Assembly (NCBI RefSeq): GCF_047511655.1
Contig: NC_133389.1
Location: forward strand, 158,921,973 to 158,985,972
Direction of reading: 5' to 3'
DNA from: Castor canadensis
Lineage: Eukaryota > Chordata > Mammalia > Rodentia > Castoridae
DNA: 64,000 nt
Below, in pieces: positions 25,711 through 37,300 of the stretch (the first letter of the stretch is position 1; every line of letters starts with the position of its first letter). Under the pieces are notes generated by a model. The model did no database searches. It saw only the letters and a list, made by a program, of their open reading frames with translations, and was not told the DNA's origin. Both the position numbers and the translations under genes were made by a program.

Positions 25711-26689
25711 AGCATTTATTATGCTTAAGTTTCATTTCTTACCTAGGGAATGGGTTGGCTCATTCAGGAAAATGTTCATTTTGGATGCCTGGGGTGTGCC
25801 TTTGTTAATGTCCTGCTGTTCCTCTTCAACTTCCCTCCTATCCCCAAGTCTGGACTGAGGTTACTATCCAGTTAGACACCTCCAATCTCCGCCCCCTCTT
25901 CTAGCTTGTGCCTTCCATCTCCACCTTTCAAAAAATGGATACAAAGGAAGGTAGGTACCCCAACTTGTCTTCACTGCCAAGATTATGACCTGCTAGTATG
26001 ACTGGTAGATTTCTGGATGGTTAAAGACCTGATTCAGTTACCACCAGTTATGTCTTTAACGCAGTTTATGAGGCGCCTTAGCCTTACCCCTTTAAGAATT
26101 GCTCGTGCTAAATCCATTTTTTTCCCCCTCACCGTGGTTTTCCATCTCAGGATACATTTGGCAACAGGACATTTATCCTTGTGGGGATTATGTCTGAACA
26201 GTAAGCAAATGTATCAGATTTGTCAGTAAGCACTGCAGTGAGGGAAAAAGAAAAGACGGTAAGAGACCGAGGGGGCAGGCGCAGGAAAGGCGGGCAGTGA
26301 AAAGAACCGCAGACGTCGGGCCGGGCCAACGTGGGCTCCTTTATTACTCACAGAGTAAACGCTGTCTTAACGGTGAGAAAACCGAGGCTGGGAGCAGTGA
26401 CTGGCATGATCATCCAGCTAGCGCCTGGCACAGCCAGGACCTCTCCAACTTTGTGAAAAGTTTCTAGGAGAAAGAAAAGTGGGAAAAATTTTTTAAAGGG
26501 CAAATACAGGCGCTGGGGAGGAAAAGAACGTATGAGCTACTAATGAAGAAACAAACAGGGAAATAAAGTGAAGAGCCGAGGAGTGGGAAATGCAGAGTAA
26601 ATAGTGCGAGAGAACCTCAAGAAAACCCTTAATGACCACCTAGGCTGAACAACATCCAAAAACAGCATAGCACTGGTGACAGAAAGGAG
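25711..26689. other. intergenic spacer UNC80-RPE
   Basis: About 1 kb between the last UNC80 poly(A) candidate and the RPE promoter. A MIR-like fragment lies around 26345-26455 (gagaaaaccgaggctggga). No gene is seen. Confidence 0.6.
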
Positions 26690-27070
26690 GAAAAGGCTCG
26701 TCCTCCAAGCCCCGCCCACAGGCCCCGCCCCCGAGGGGGAGGTGGAACTTCCTCGCCTCAGAGCAGCTACTTCCGGCGGAGTCCGGAAGACTGTACGGAG
26801 AAGGGGCGGAGCCCAAGCTGCGTGCCCAATCGGGGCGACGCCTTCGCCTGCCGGGGGACTCGTGGGATAACTTGCTCTGGGGAACCAGCACCATGGCGTC
26901 GGGCTGCAAGATTGGCCCGTCCATCCTCAACAGCGACCTGGCCAATTTAGGGGCCGAGTGCCTCCGGATGCTAGACTCCGGGGCTGATTATCTGCACCTG
27001 GATGTAATGGACGGGTAACTCCTCGGGCCTCGGGTCGGGTTTGCCGCGCGGGGTCTAGACGGCGCACCTT
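26690..27070 (+). promoter_or_regulatory. RPE: CpG-island promoter of RPE
   Basis: A sharp local rise in CpG and GC content in an otherwise AT-rich window, with no TATA box. GC boxes (CCCCGCCC-type) lie at 26710-26717 and 26723-26732, and ggggcgga near 26803. A CCAAT box is at 26826-26830. Two ETS-type cores face each other: ACTTCCGG at 26769-26776 and CCGGAAGA at 26783-26790. This is the layout of a broad housekeeping promoter. The transcription start is not visible; it probably lies within about 120 nt upstream of the ATG. Confidence 0.8.
26893..27014 (+). CDS. RPE: RPE exon 1 (start codon)
   Basis: Begins at ATG ([18 protein letters not shown]) and ends GAC GG|gtaact. It carries His35 and Asp37 of the metal site. 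High CpG content marks the promoter-proximal island. Confidence 0.97.
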
Positions 27071-30000
27071 TTCTTGAGTGCCTGTCGGATGCATGGCGCC
27101 CTTGTACCACCGAGCGCCTCACTGAACGCAGTACTGAGAAGGGAACTGAGATGGGAGCCTTAGAGGCCCTGGTTGGGGCTGGCTTGGAAATATCCTGGGC
27201 TGCAGTCGGGTCCCAAACCTCAGCTCCTCCCCTCCCCCACGTAACGAGTGGTGTTCGGACCCGGAAGCGACCTAAGTCTCTATGACATTTCGTTCATGTA
27301 CGCGTAGAGAAACTGAGGCCCAAGGAGATAGGCATGACTTGCCCAAGCTCATATAGCTAGTTAGTGGCAAAGCTGGGGAGACATACTTGTGTAATGTTAA
27401 AAAGCTTGGCACCTGGAACGAGACTCAATTCCCAAGTTCTGAATTACCTTGGACAAGCCACTTAACCTCGTTGAGCTTCAGTTTCATTATTTAAAAAATG
27501 GGAATACTGATAAAGCGCATAGGCATTTGAAAGATGAAATGAGCGAGTACAAGTCAAGTTTACAGTGCCTGGAAGATAAATTCTCTTATAATCGTTAGTT
27601 GTATCATTATTCGAATTCTGATTTTCCTGTCTTATTTTCTCTTCAGGCACCCTGCTCTTCAGGGAGGTCAGTTTTTTGTAAGTAATTTTTAAGCACTGTA
27701 GTTATAGAGCATAATGTTGTTTGGAATCAGGATACAAGTTTCTTAAGTTGGATATAAAATGAAATACATCTAGAGAAAAAAGTACTACTCCCTGACTAAA
27801 GAAGATCGTGACAGACTTCTGTCACGACAGAAGACAACTTGAATCTTCATGGCTTTGCCAAGTCTCCGTAGTTTTCTGAGGCCCACTGTTAGCTAAGGAT
27901 AAAAGCCATTACCTTGGGATAGAAAGAATAAATTTATTTCAAATAGGCAGAACTTGTGTGCCCTTATTCACATTTTCAAATTGGTGGTATTTGCAAAGGA
28001 CTGTTAATTCCTTTTCTTTTTTGTATCACTCTCACTTTTCTAGAAGAGTTTTGTCTTACTTTGTTCTGTGTGGTTAAATCTGTTTCTCTTTTGCATTTCT
28101 CCTTATGAGAGTCTACCCAAATTATAATGGCAAAGCCTTGACCTTAGAGTACTAAGAATCAGACATAGATGTGTAAGAAAGATAGTAAATCTCACCTTTC
28201 TGAAAAGCTTTAATGCTTAGTTTGCCATCATATGTAATTCTACTTATATACTTAAAACACCTTCCCTTGAAAGCTCTAAATTAATACACTGAATGGAGTG
28301 TATACCTTAGAGATGGTAGCAATATTTTTTAAGAGGATTACCTAGGGGTTCTCAGAATGGAACAGGCTACATGGATACACGTGAGTTTATTTGACGCAGA
28401 AAGCTCTTTGGTTTTAAATAAGTTATGTATGAGTAAGTGAATGGATGGGGAAAGTAATTTTGTCTCAGTCTGCTGATAAGGAGTATTAACCGACAGCAGT
28501 AGTGGCAGTATTTATAAGTGCTTGACTGTTTCTGTTCTTATCTTTTTTGTGAATTCCCACAGTCTTAAGAGATTGGTGCTGTTGTCACCAGCACTTTTGA
28601 TAGTGCGGAATCAGGTATAGAGTCAATTTCTACCTAGGAAGTAGTGGAACCAGGGTTAGAAGCAATATAATAGGCTATGTCAAAAATTAAATGCTTTCTG
28701 TGTCCTAGGTTTACAGACAATGATTAAGACGTTCACTGTCTTCAAAAAGCAACTAATAATTACATACTTATTTTGGTTATTTATGTCATTTGCCATACTG
28801 TAAAACTTCCTGAAAACAAGGTCAGTCTCTTGCTCACCTTGGTATTTTCTGCAATAAAGCACCATGATAGGCTTATCATTGGTTAAATGAATGAGTGGTT
28901 AAGTCATAATAAGAGGAATCTTTAAGCAATCACCTTTGTTCTATTGCAGACCCTAAGCTTATTAAATAAGAGAAAGTGTTTTTCTATTGCTTCCCCTTTG
29001 CTAGGAAACACTGCTTTGGAAAAACTAAATTCTGCCTACAGTTTTCAAATTCTTTCCTTTTTTAACCTTTGCACACTTTTTGAAGTAAGAGCTTCTTTTG
29101 TATTTTGCAGAGGAGGAAACCAGTTTAGGGGGAGGTTCAGCTCCTTTCCTGATGTCCAGCTGGAGTAGGTGTCAGGTGCCTGGCTGAGTGGTGCCAGTGC
29201 TCCTAAGTGATGTGCTGCAGTGTCTCCTAGGCCAGGAGTGTGAAAGGGGAGCTGTGGACTCCCTTCCTAGCTGTTACCTCTCAGTACTGTTTCCATGTTC
29301 CTTTTTTTCCTGGCCATTTTTATAAATCTTTAGCATTACACTTTGGATGTGCCTCCCTTCCCCATCCAGATCCCCAGTTTCTTTCCTGGTTAAAACTGAA
29401 TTTATTTAGAAAGTCAGAAAGTAGTTTGGGGAACACTGTGGATGGTGAGCACTAGTATGGTTGGTTTTGTGGAGTAAAGGGCAAACTAATTAAAAAAAAA
29501 ACACCCTGGAGAACACATGTATTATAACAGGACAGTGACTAGAACACTTTGATCATGAGCATGGAAACAGAGCAAATAAGTTATTTCTAAATTAATTGCC
29601 AGGATTTTAAATTGGGAAGATTTAACATTAATAGTGGATTTCTGACTTCTGAAAAAGAAATTACAAAATTTGCCATCCCTGGCCCATATTCTAGCAAGGC
29701 CATGATGGACTGGAGCTGAGTAGGGTAGGGACATTTAGCCAGGCCATGTGTTCATTTGTCCCCCCCATTCCCATCTGCTTTGTGCTCCTTGGTGTTGTAA
29801 CCACCATTGGCTGGTGAGTTTGTAATTCCTGATTGACAGGAAGATTGTTTTCTGGTTATAGTCTTAATACATTTTATATCAGCCTTAATCCTTTTACTAT
29901 TTTTGCCTTGTTCTGTTTGTCTGAAGTAGATTGCATTAACAATTATATTCTGAGCAAAGTTTAGGATTGATGGTGGAATATGATGAAAGATAAAAGAATT

Positions 30001-31258
30001 GTATTCTTGTGTTAAAAGCATTTATGGTTTAATTCCAGTAAATCCTTGGGAAAAAGGAAGACTTTTTCATTGTACTTTATGCCATGCATATTTTACTCCA
30101 AAAGTACTTTTATGGTATCACAATGAACCCCCCCTTTGTACAATTAATATACGCTAATTTTTTAAAGTCTTTCATGGGAAAAAAGGCAGAAGATAATGAT
30201 GAAGCAGACTTTTATGATGAAATCTCTCTTCACTTCATTAGAGAGAAATAATTTAGTGCTTTCCAAGTTGGTCTGATAAAAAAAATCCCTTTGGCATTTG
30301 CTAAAAATTCAGATCCTCATGTCCTTTTTGGAGTCAAGCTTGAAGCAGAGACTGTAGGTCTATTTGTAGCAATTGTGTCTTGGTTACTGTTTTCAGGCAA
30401 ATTCAAGACACCCTGACTTCACATCTAGGGTTTGTAGGTGTTTTTTGTAAAGGCCTGGCTACAACAAACCTTTAGTTTCTTCTAAGAGTATTTGTGCATT
30501 TTTTCTTCCAGGTTGCTCAGTGAACCCAGCGCATCTAATATCAATAGCACAAATTGTTCACATAGTTTAGAAACCAGCATTATATTTTATGCTGTGTTTC
30601 TCAATTAAGTAAATGTGTGTTTATTTGATTTTCATGGTTTCTTAGGAATTGGTTATCAGATTTTTTTTTCATAATAAAGGAGACAAAACCACTAACATGT
30701 CCATACAACAATTAAAAGAGCAGGATATGAAATGAAAATCTTTTAATTTCAGAGTTGTAAAATATTAAGTAGGTGTACTTCCTGCTTACCTGACCCTTAT
30801 TTCTAGTTTAAATAACATGAGCATCTTGTCTATAATCCTGAAAATGTTTGTCCTTGGTTATATGGTAGAATAATTTTGTAAATACTAGACATGTAACCTC
30901 CAGGGATATGGTAGAATAATTTTGTAAATACTAGACATGTAACCTCCAGGGATCAATTTGTTAATGAAAGGGTCTATACCAATTTACTTTATCTGTCTCT
31001 CTCAGTGTGTCCTGAGCGCCTCTCCTCTCCCCTGGCCTGTTGTCTTGGTCGTCATTGTAGGAGCAGATGAACATAGTAATGAAGACCCGTTTTTGTAGCT
31101 GTATTGCCTGTGTTTAACTTGTGCTTTCAGCACTCACTGTTTATGTGACATCTGGCCTCTTTCACACAACTGTAAAATAGATATAGTACCTATCTCATGG
31201 GTTGTTGTGAGATTTTAAAGTATTTATTGTATGGGAAGTGGTTAGAACTTGTGCCTGA

Positions 31259-31309
<51 letters not shown>

Positions 31310-34300
31310 CACTCCTTCCGCCTGTAATCTAAACTTAAAACCTTAACCATGGTTGTTTCTTTCACTGTCCTCACATCTAACCATTTGTGATGTGATGCCT
31401 GTTCTAGTCATTCATACTGTTCCTTGCCACTTACATTACCTCTTGCCTTCCTTCTTGCAATTTATTGCCTAGTCCATCTTCCTGCTCTATTATTTGTGTC
31501 TTATTATTTGCTTTTTGTTGTAAAATCTCACTTCATATTTACAATGGGATAGAACCCAAACAGCTGAGTTTGGCATTTGACACCTTTAATGTGATATCAC
31601 CTACTCTGGTGCTTTTCAAACTAGCCAAGTTGGTCAATATCATTCCCCTCTTTGAACCAACCTTGCTTATTTCTACTATCAGTTCATTTTCAGTGTTGAC
31701 CTCATTTCTTTTCCTACAGATTCTATTGTTTTATAAATCTCACGATCTTTTATCACCTGTTTAGCTTTTGCCATAGCCTAGATTTCAGTAACATGACATT
31801 ATAGTTTATTTCTCACTTATATACCAGTTCTGTGTGAGTGTCCTTCAATACAGTAATTCAGGGACATTGTCTCCCATCCTGTGGTTGTCGTTCGTGAAAG
31901 GCTTTATTGGCTGTTTCACTTCTAAAGGTGAAGTTAGAGCAGGAAAGAAATACAGGTTGAGTATCTCTTACTCAGAATGCTTGGGACCAGAAATATTGCA
32001 GATTTGGGATTTTTTTGAATTTAAAAAATATTTGTGTGTGTGTGCACACGCACACATGCACGTGTGTAGAATGCAATGTCCTGGGATGGGACCCAAGTCT
32101 AAACATGAAATTTATTCATGTTTCCTATACACCTTATACACATCTCCTAAAGGTAATTTTATACAGCATTGTTAGCACACCTGCTTTTTAACTGCAACGT
32201 GTCACATGAGTAGAATTTTCCACTTGTGATGTCATGTTGGTACGCAGAAAGGATGTTAGACTAGGAATGCTCAACCAGTACACTTTCCCTTCTGGACTCA
32301 GCGATGACACACGTTACTTAAACTCACAAACCACTGATAGAACTAGCCATGTTGTTTGCCTTAGATGGGAAATAGCCTTGGCTGAGTTGGTTTCCCACTG
32401 ACACAACTGTAGTAGTAAGGTCGGGAATTGTAGTGAGTAGTTAGCTATCTCTATCATCTACTGCCAATAAGATTGTAAACTGTTAGGATAGCAGTTAGAA
32501 GCCGGTACCTGCTACACCCAGAATGGTACTTGCATATAGGAGGTTTTTGTTAAATTTTAAGTGAACAAGTGATACAATAAACAGGAAGAGTAACTGGGGC
32601 ATGTTAAAGGTTTAGTACTTAGGGTCTGATGTTAGCAGACTTGGTATAAATCCTGCCTCCATAGATTATTAACTGGATGACTCATGGATGTTATTTATCC
32701 TATGTTCTTCAAATGGGATGATATAGCATCTATTTTATTTGGCTGTTGTAAAGATGAAATGAAGTAAGGTAAAATACCGGACATGTAAGCCCTCAGTAAG
32801 CAGTGGCTATTGATAAACACATCAAACTTTTTTTTTTTAAGTAGTTACCCTTAAGAAGGTTAATTAAACTGTCATTTAGCCCCCTGTGATTGAAATGCAG
32901 TAGCAGTTGGTAAGATTCCTGTGACAAGCTAGGATTTGAGACACTTTTGTTAGAGTTCTGAACTTTACTAACTAGTGTGTGACTTGGGCAAGTCATAAAC
33001 TTTTGGGGTTTTGTTCTGTGGTCATCTCTTTCCACTTCTACCTATCATGGGCTATGAATTACAGACTGGTTATTATGAAAAATATATGTGATACTGTGCA
33101 TTTGTTTAAATATCAAGGAGATACTGCTCTGTAAAGCCGAAAGTATCATTTTTGGTTTGATTTTGTTTGATATTGATAATGTCAAGTATTAAATTGAAAA
33201 AGCATTGAAATCACAGTCTCCTCTACTCTCGTCAGTATTCATATCAAGAGATATACAGAAACCAAATTGAAAACATTTTCAGAGTAAGATTTTGTTTGTC
33301 TTATAGGCATTTTGTTCCCAACATCACCTTTGGTCACCCTGTGGTAGAAAGCCTTCGAAAGCAGCTAGGCCAGGACCCTTTCTTTGGTAAGTGGGTATTA
33401 TACCATTTGGAGATGGATATATTATTCAAATAAAGGAAAAGTACATGATGTATTTCTTAACTTCAAGTTCATCTTGCACCCTTTCCCTGTTTTCCCTCTG
33501 CCTGCTTCCTGTGCTGGGTCTTCACTGACTTTAAGAAGCAAAACTCCTGTCTCAGGGGCTTGGCACTTGCTAATCTCTGTCTAGAAAGCTCTTCATCTGG
33601 CGTACTGCCTCATCTTTGGGCCTTGGGTCATTTGTTATCTCCTCAGAGAGACCCTTGGTTCATTTGTTATCTCCTAAGAGACACCCTTCTAAATTATCAC
33701 CTTGTTGATTTTCTTCCTAGAACTTCTTTCTGTCTGAGATTATCAGACTATAAATAGAATCCATGAGTGGGAGGTGAGACCCTTGTTTACTGTGGTTTTC
33801 TTAAAACTAAGCATGGCTACTTGATGGGAGCTCATTGCAAGTGTTAATTGAATTTATGAATCATTTGACTGATTTATGGTCTAGAAGCCATTCATTTCTT
33901 GCAAATTGGTGCTTTCTACAGATGGGGCCTAAATATCCTCCTCCTCACTGTCATAGGATAATGTGAACTAAGGTTTTTAAGATCACACAATTACTAGGAA
34001 CTTCCAGTGGAACAAAGATTCAGTCCACATATTTTTGCTGTTGTTTTAAGCTAACTTAGCAATGTCTCACTTGCCAAATGTCTTGTATGTGAGAAATTAT
34101 ATAAGTTTTTGTAAATAGTGTTTTTATATAATTTTTTTTAAGTGTAGCCCAGGCTGGCCTCGAACTCTTGATCCTCCTGCCTCATCCTCTTCACCTCATT
34201 GATTACCAGGGTGCGCCACCATGACCGGCTTTATATAATTTCTTGAAGTTAGTAGAACTTAGGGTTTTTTTTTTGAATCACCACATTGTAAATCAGTTTT

Positions 34301-37300
34301 ATGAAGGACTTTAGCTGTGTTGTTCAGTATGGTAGCTACAATCCATATGTAGTTATTTAAATTAAAATTAAATCCATTTCTCTTCCATTAACCACATTGC
34401 ACGTCCTCAGTAGCCACATGTGACTAGTGACCATTATCTTGTACAGTACAGTTATGGAACATTTCCATCTTTTCAGGAAGTTCTGCTGGTTGGAGCCTCT
34501 GTAGAGTCCATCCACTTTGAGGACCAAAGAAAATATGCATTATTACCTCATTCTTACAGTGTGAGCAAGGAGCATCATTCCACCATTTCATCATTTTGAA
34601 ATATCCAAATGGTGGACTATAATCCTCTGATTATCTAAGCTTCCTTTTTTTTAATTGGCTTATTCCAGATGCAATGATTTTTTTGTTTGTGAATTAAAGT
34701 TATGACTGAAAGAGGTGATAAATAGTATTGTTTGCTTCCATTGTACAGTAGCCACAGAATCCTCTGCTTTGTCAAAAACTTTTGTTTTTCCCTTTCTCTC
34801 TCTTATTTGGGTTCATACTATCATTTCTCACTGTTCTCTGTGTTCCATCAGTGTCTTTTCCTTGTTCTTATTCTACTGCCACCACCATGCACAGTCTGCT
34901 TTTTCTTCCTAGTGTAAGTTTATTGTTTGCTGATAGACTTGCTAATTAATCTTTCTAGGATTTGGTGTAAAATAAGATGAATGCACTCAATAGACTAATG
35001 TTTGGATTTTATAACATTTGTTTTTCACATTAAAAAACTTTTTTGCCAGACACCAGTGGCTCACATTTGTAATCCTAGCTACTCATGAGGCAGAGATTAG
35101 GAGGACCATGGTTCAAAGTCAACCCTGGGCAAATAGTTAGTGAGACCCTATCTTGAAAAACCCATCACGTGACTGAAGATGAAGGCCCTGAGTTCAAACC
35201 CCAGTACTGCAAGAAAAGAAAACAAAGATTTTTTTGTTTAATTCTTGGATCTAGGTTGTTAGATAATTGATGCATGAAAATGTATTTTAGGAACTAGGTC
35301 AAGTTGTATGTATAATTTCTAAAGTTCTTAACTGGTCAATAGTATTGAATAGAAGTAACGTCTAAGAAATACAGGGTTAAGAAAGGGTGTGAAACTCTGG
35401 GTTCAATCTCCAGTACTGCCAAAAAATTAAAAAAGAAAAAGTATTCTTGTTATTATCTACATCAGAATTTTCAGGTATGCAATAGGGACCCGTAGGAATC
35501 CTTAAGACCTTTTCAAGTCATCTGAGGTCAAACTATTTTCCTAATGCTAATATATTTGTTGTTTATTTACTGATGGTGCAAAGGCAGTGGTGAGTTAATT
35601 TGTTAATGCCTTAACAGAGATCAGTGCAGTGGGTAGAACCACAATCAGTGGTTAATATATGCTTCATTGCTATGTGTTTGCAGCAAGAATCTTTGGTGAA
35701 AGAGAATAAATTACGGATTTTAATAAGTACTATTCTTAAGTACATGTCTTTTTATTATTGATGTAGCACTACATCTAAAGCATTTCTGCAGTATATGCAA
35801 GTAGAATGGTTTTCTCAGGGAAAACCACTTGTACCATAGTTTGTTATGGTCTGAACTAGCTGTTTTTCCAGAAATGCTTTTTAAAAAAAAAAAGTAACTG
35901 ACAGACTTGTTTTAGAGACTTGACTGTTTCACTGTCATTCAACATAGGTGAAACTGTCACTTCAGGGGAAATCACTTGTCAATTTTTGTTGTCACTGATA
36001 CAGTTAGAGCTTGCAAGAGACTAGAAATTTGTATCTTGTCATTCTGAGCTTGACAGTTTCCTAATACAGATGTGCATCACCTTAAGATGGGGTTGTGTCC
36101 CAGTAAATGCATTATAGGTTGAAAGTATCATAAGTGAAAAATGAATTAATATACCTATCAAACATCCTAGATTAGCCAAGCCTACTTTAACTGTCAGGAC
36201 ACTTATGTAGCCTGCAGTTGGGCAAAGTCATATAACAAAGCATGTGTTACAGCAAAGTATTGAATATCTCATGTAACTTATTGAATAACTGTATTCAAAA
36301 ATACTCCCAGCACAATACACTGTAGAGTATAAATTGATTACCCTCATGATCACATGGCTAACTGGGAGCTGTGGCTCACTGCCACATTACAGGAAAGCCT
36401 CATACAGCATAACACTAGCCCAGTGAAAGATCAAAGTACACTTTTCTACTGCAAATTGAAACACTATAAGACAAGGAGCATTGTCTGTACTATGTTTTTT
36501 CCTTATCCATACATACTTGTGATAACGTTTAATTTATAAATTATGCATATTGAGATTAGCAATAATAACTAATAGTAAAACAAGTTTTAACAGTATACTT
36601 TAAAAAAAGCTCTAAGAATGCAGTTTGTCAGATTTTCTGACTTTACTATATTCAACTTTCTTGTGATAATGTGAGATGATATTTAAAGGAGGCTCTTTAT
36701 AGCTTCTCTTTGGTGTATCTGAATTTCCAGCATCTTTATTCTTGGGTTTTGGGGTCATTATCAAATTAAATAGGAGTTACTTGAGCACAGGCACTGTGAT
36801 ACTGTGACTGTTGATCTGATCATTAAGATGGTCACTAAGTGCACTATTCACAATAGCCAAGTTATGGAAACAGCCAAGATGCCCCAGCACAGACGAATGG
36901 ATTAAGAAAATGTGGTATCTATACACAATGGAATTCTATGCAGCCATGAAGAAGAACGAAATGTTATCATTCGCTGGTAAATGGATGGAACTGGAGAACA
37001 TCATTCTGAGTGAGGTTAGCCTGGCCCAAAAGACCAAAAATCGTATGTTCTCCCTCATATGTGGACATTAGATCAAGGGCAAACACAACAAGGGGATTGG
37101 ACTATGAGCACATGATAAAAGCGAGAGCACACAAGGGAGGGGTGAGGATAGGTAAGACACCTAAAAAACTAGCTAGCATTTGTTGCCCTTAATGCAGAGA
37201 AACTAAAGCAGATACCTTAAAGCAACTGAGGCCAATAGGAAAAGGGGAACAGGTACTAGAGAAAAGGTTAGATCAAAAAGAATTAACCTAGAAGGTAACA

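Larger units (their letters stand above)
27015..33306 (+). other. RPE: RPE intron 1
   Basis: 6.3-kb intron. Contents: MIR-like fragments (27290-27385, 27400-27550, 32615-32812), a candidate 31-nt exon (27647-27677), a 46-bp tandem duplication (30860-30951), a GA/GT microsatellite (31262-31308), an L2-like stretch (about 31320-31790, weak) and a Tigger-like DNA transposon (31951-32280). Confidence 0.7.

Noticed and set aside
26640-26945. Minus-strand open frame of 101 codons through the RPE promoter
   Set aside because: High GC removes stops by chance; it overlaps RPE exon 1 antisense and has no recognisable protein features.
31834-32175. Plus-strand open frame of 113 codons
   Set aside because: It runs across the edge of the Tigger-like MITE; no known protein and no splice context.
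37010-37192. Plus-strand open frame of 60 codons
   Set aside because: It lies within the L1 3' end and 3'UTR; not a separate gene.
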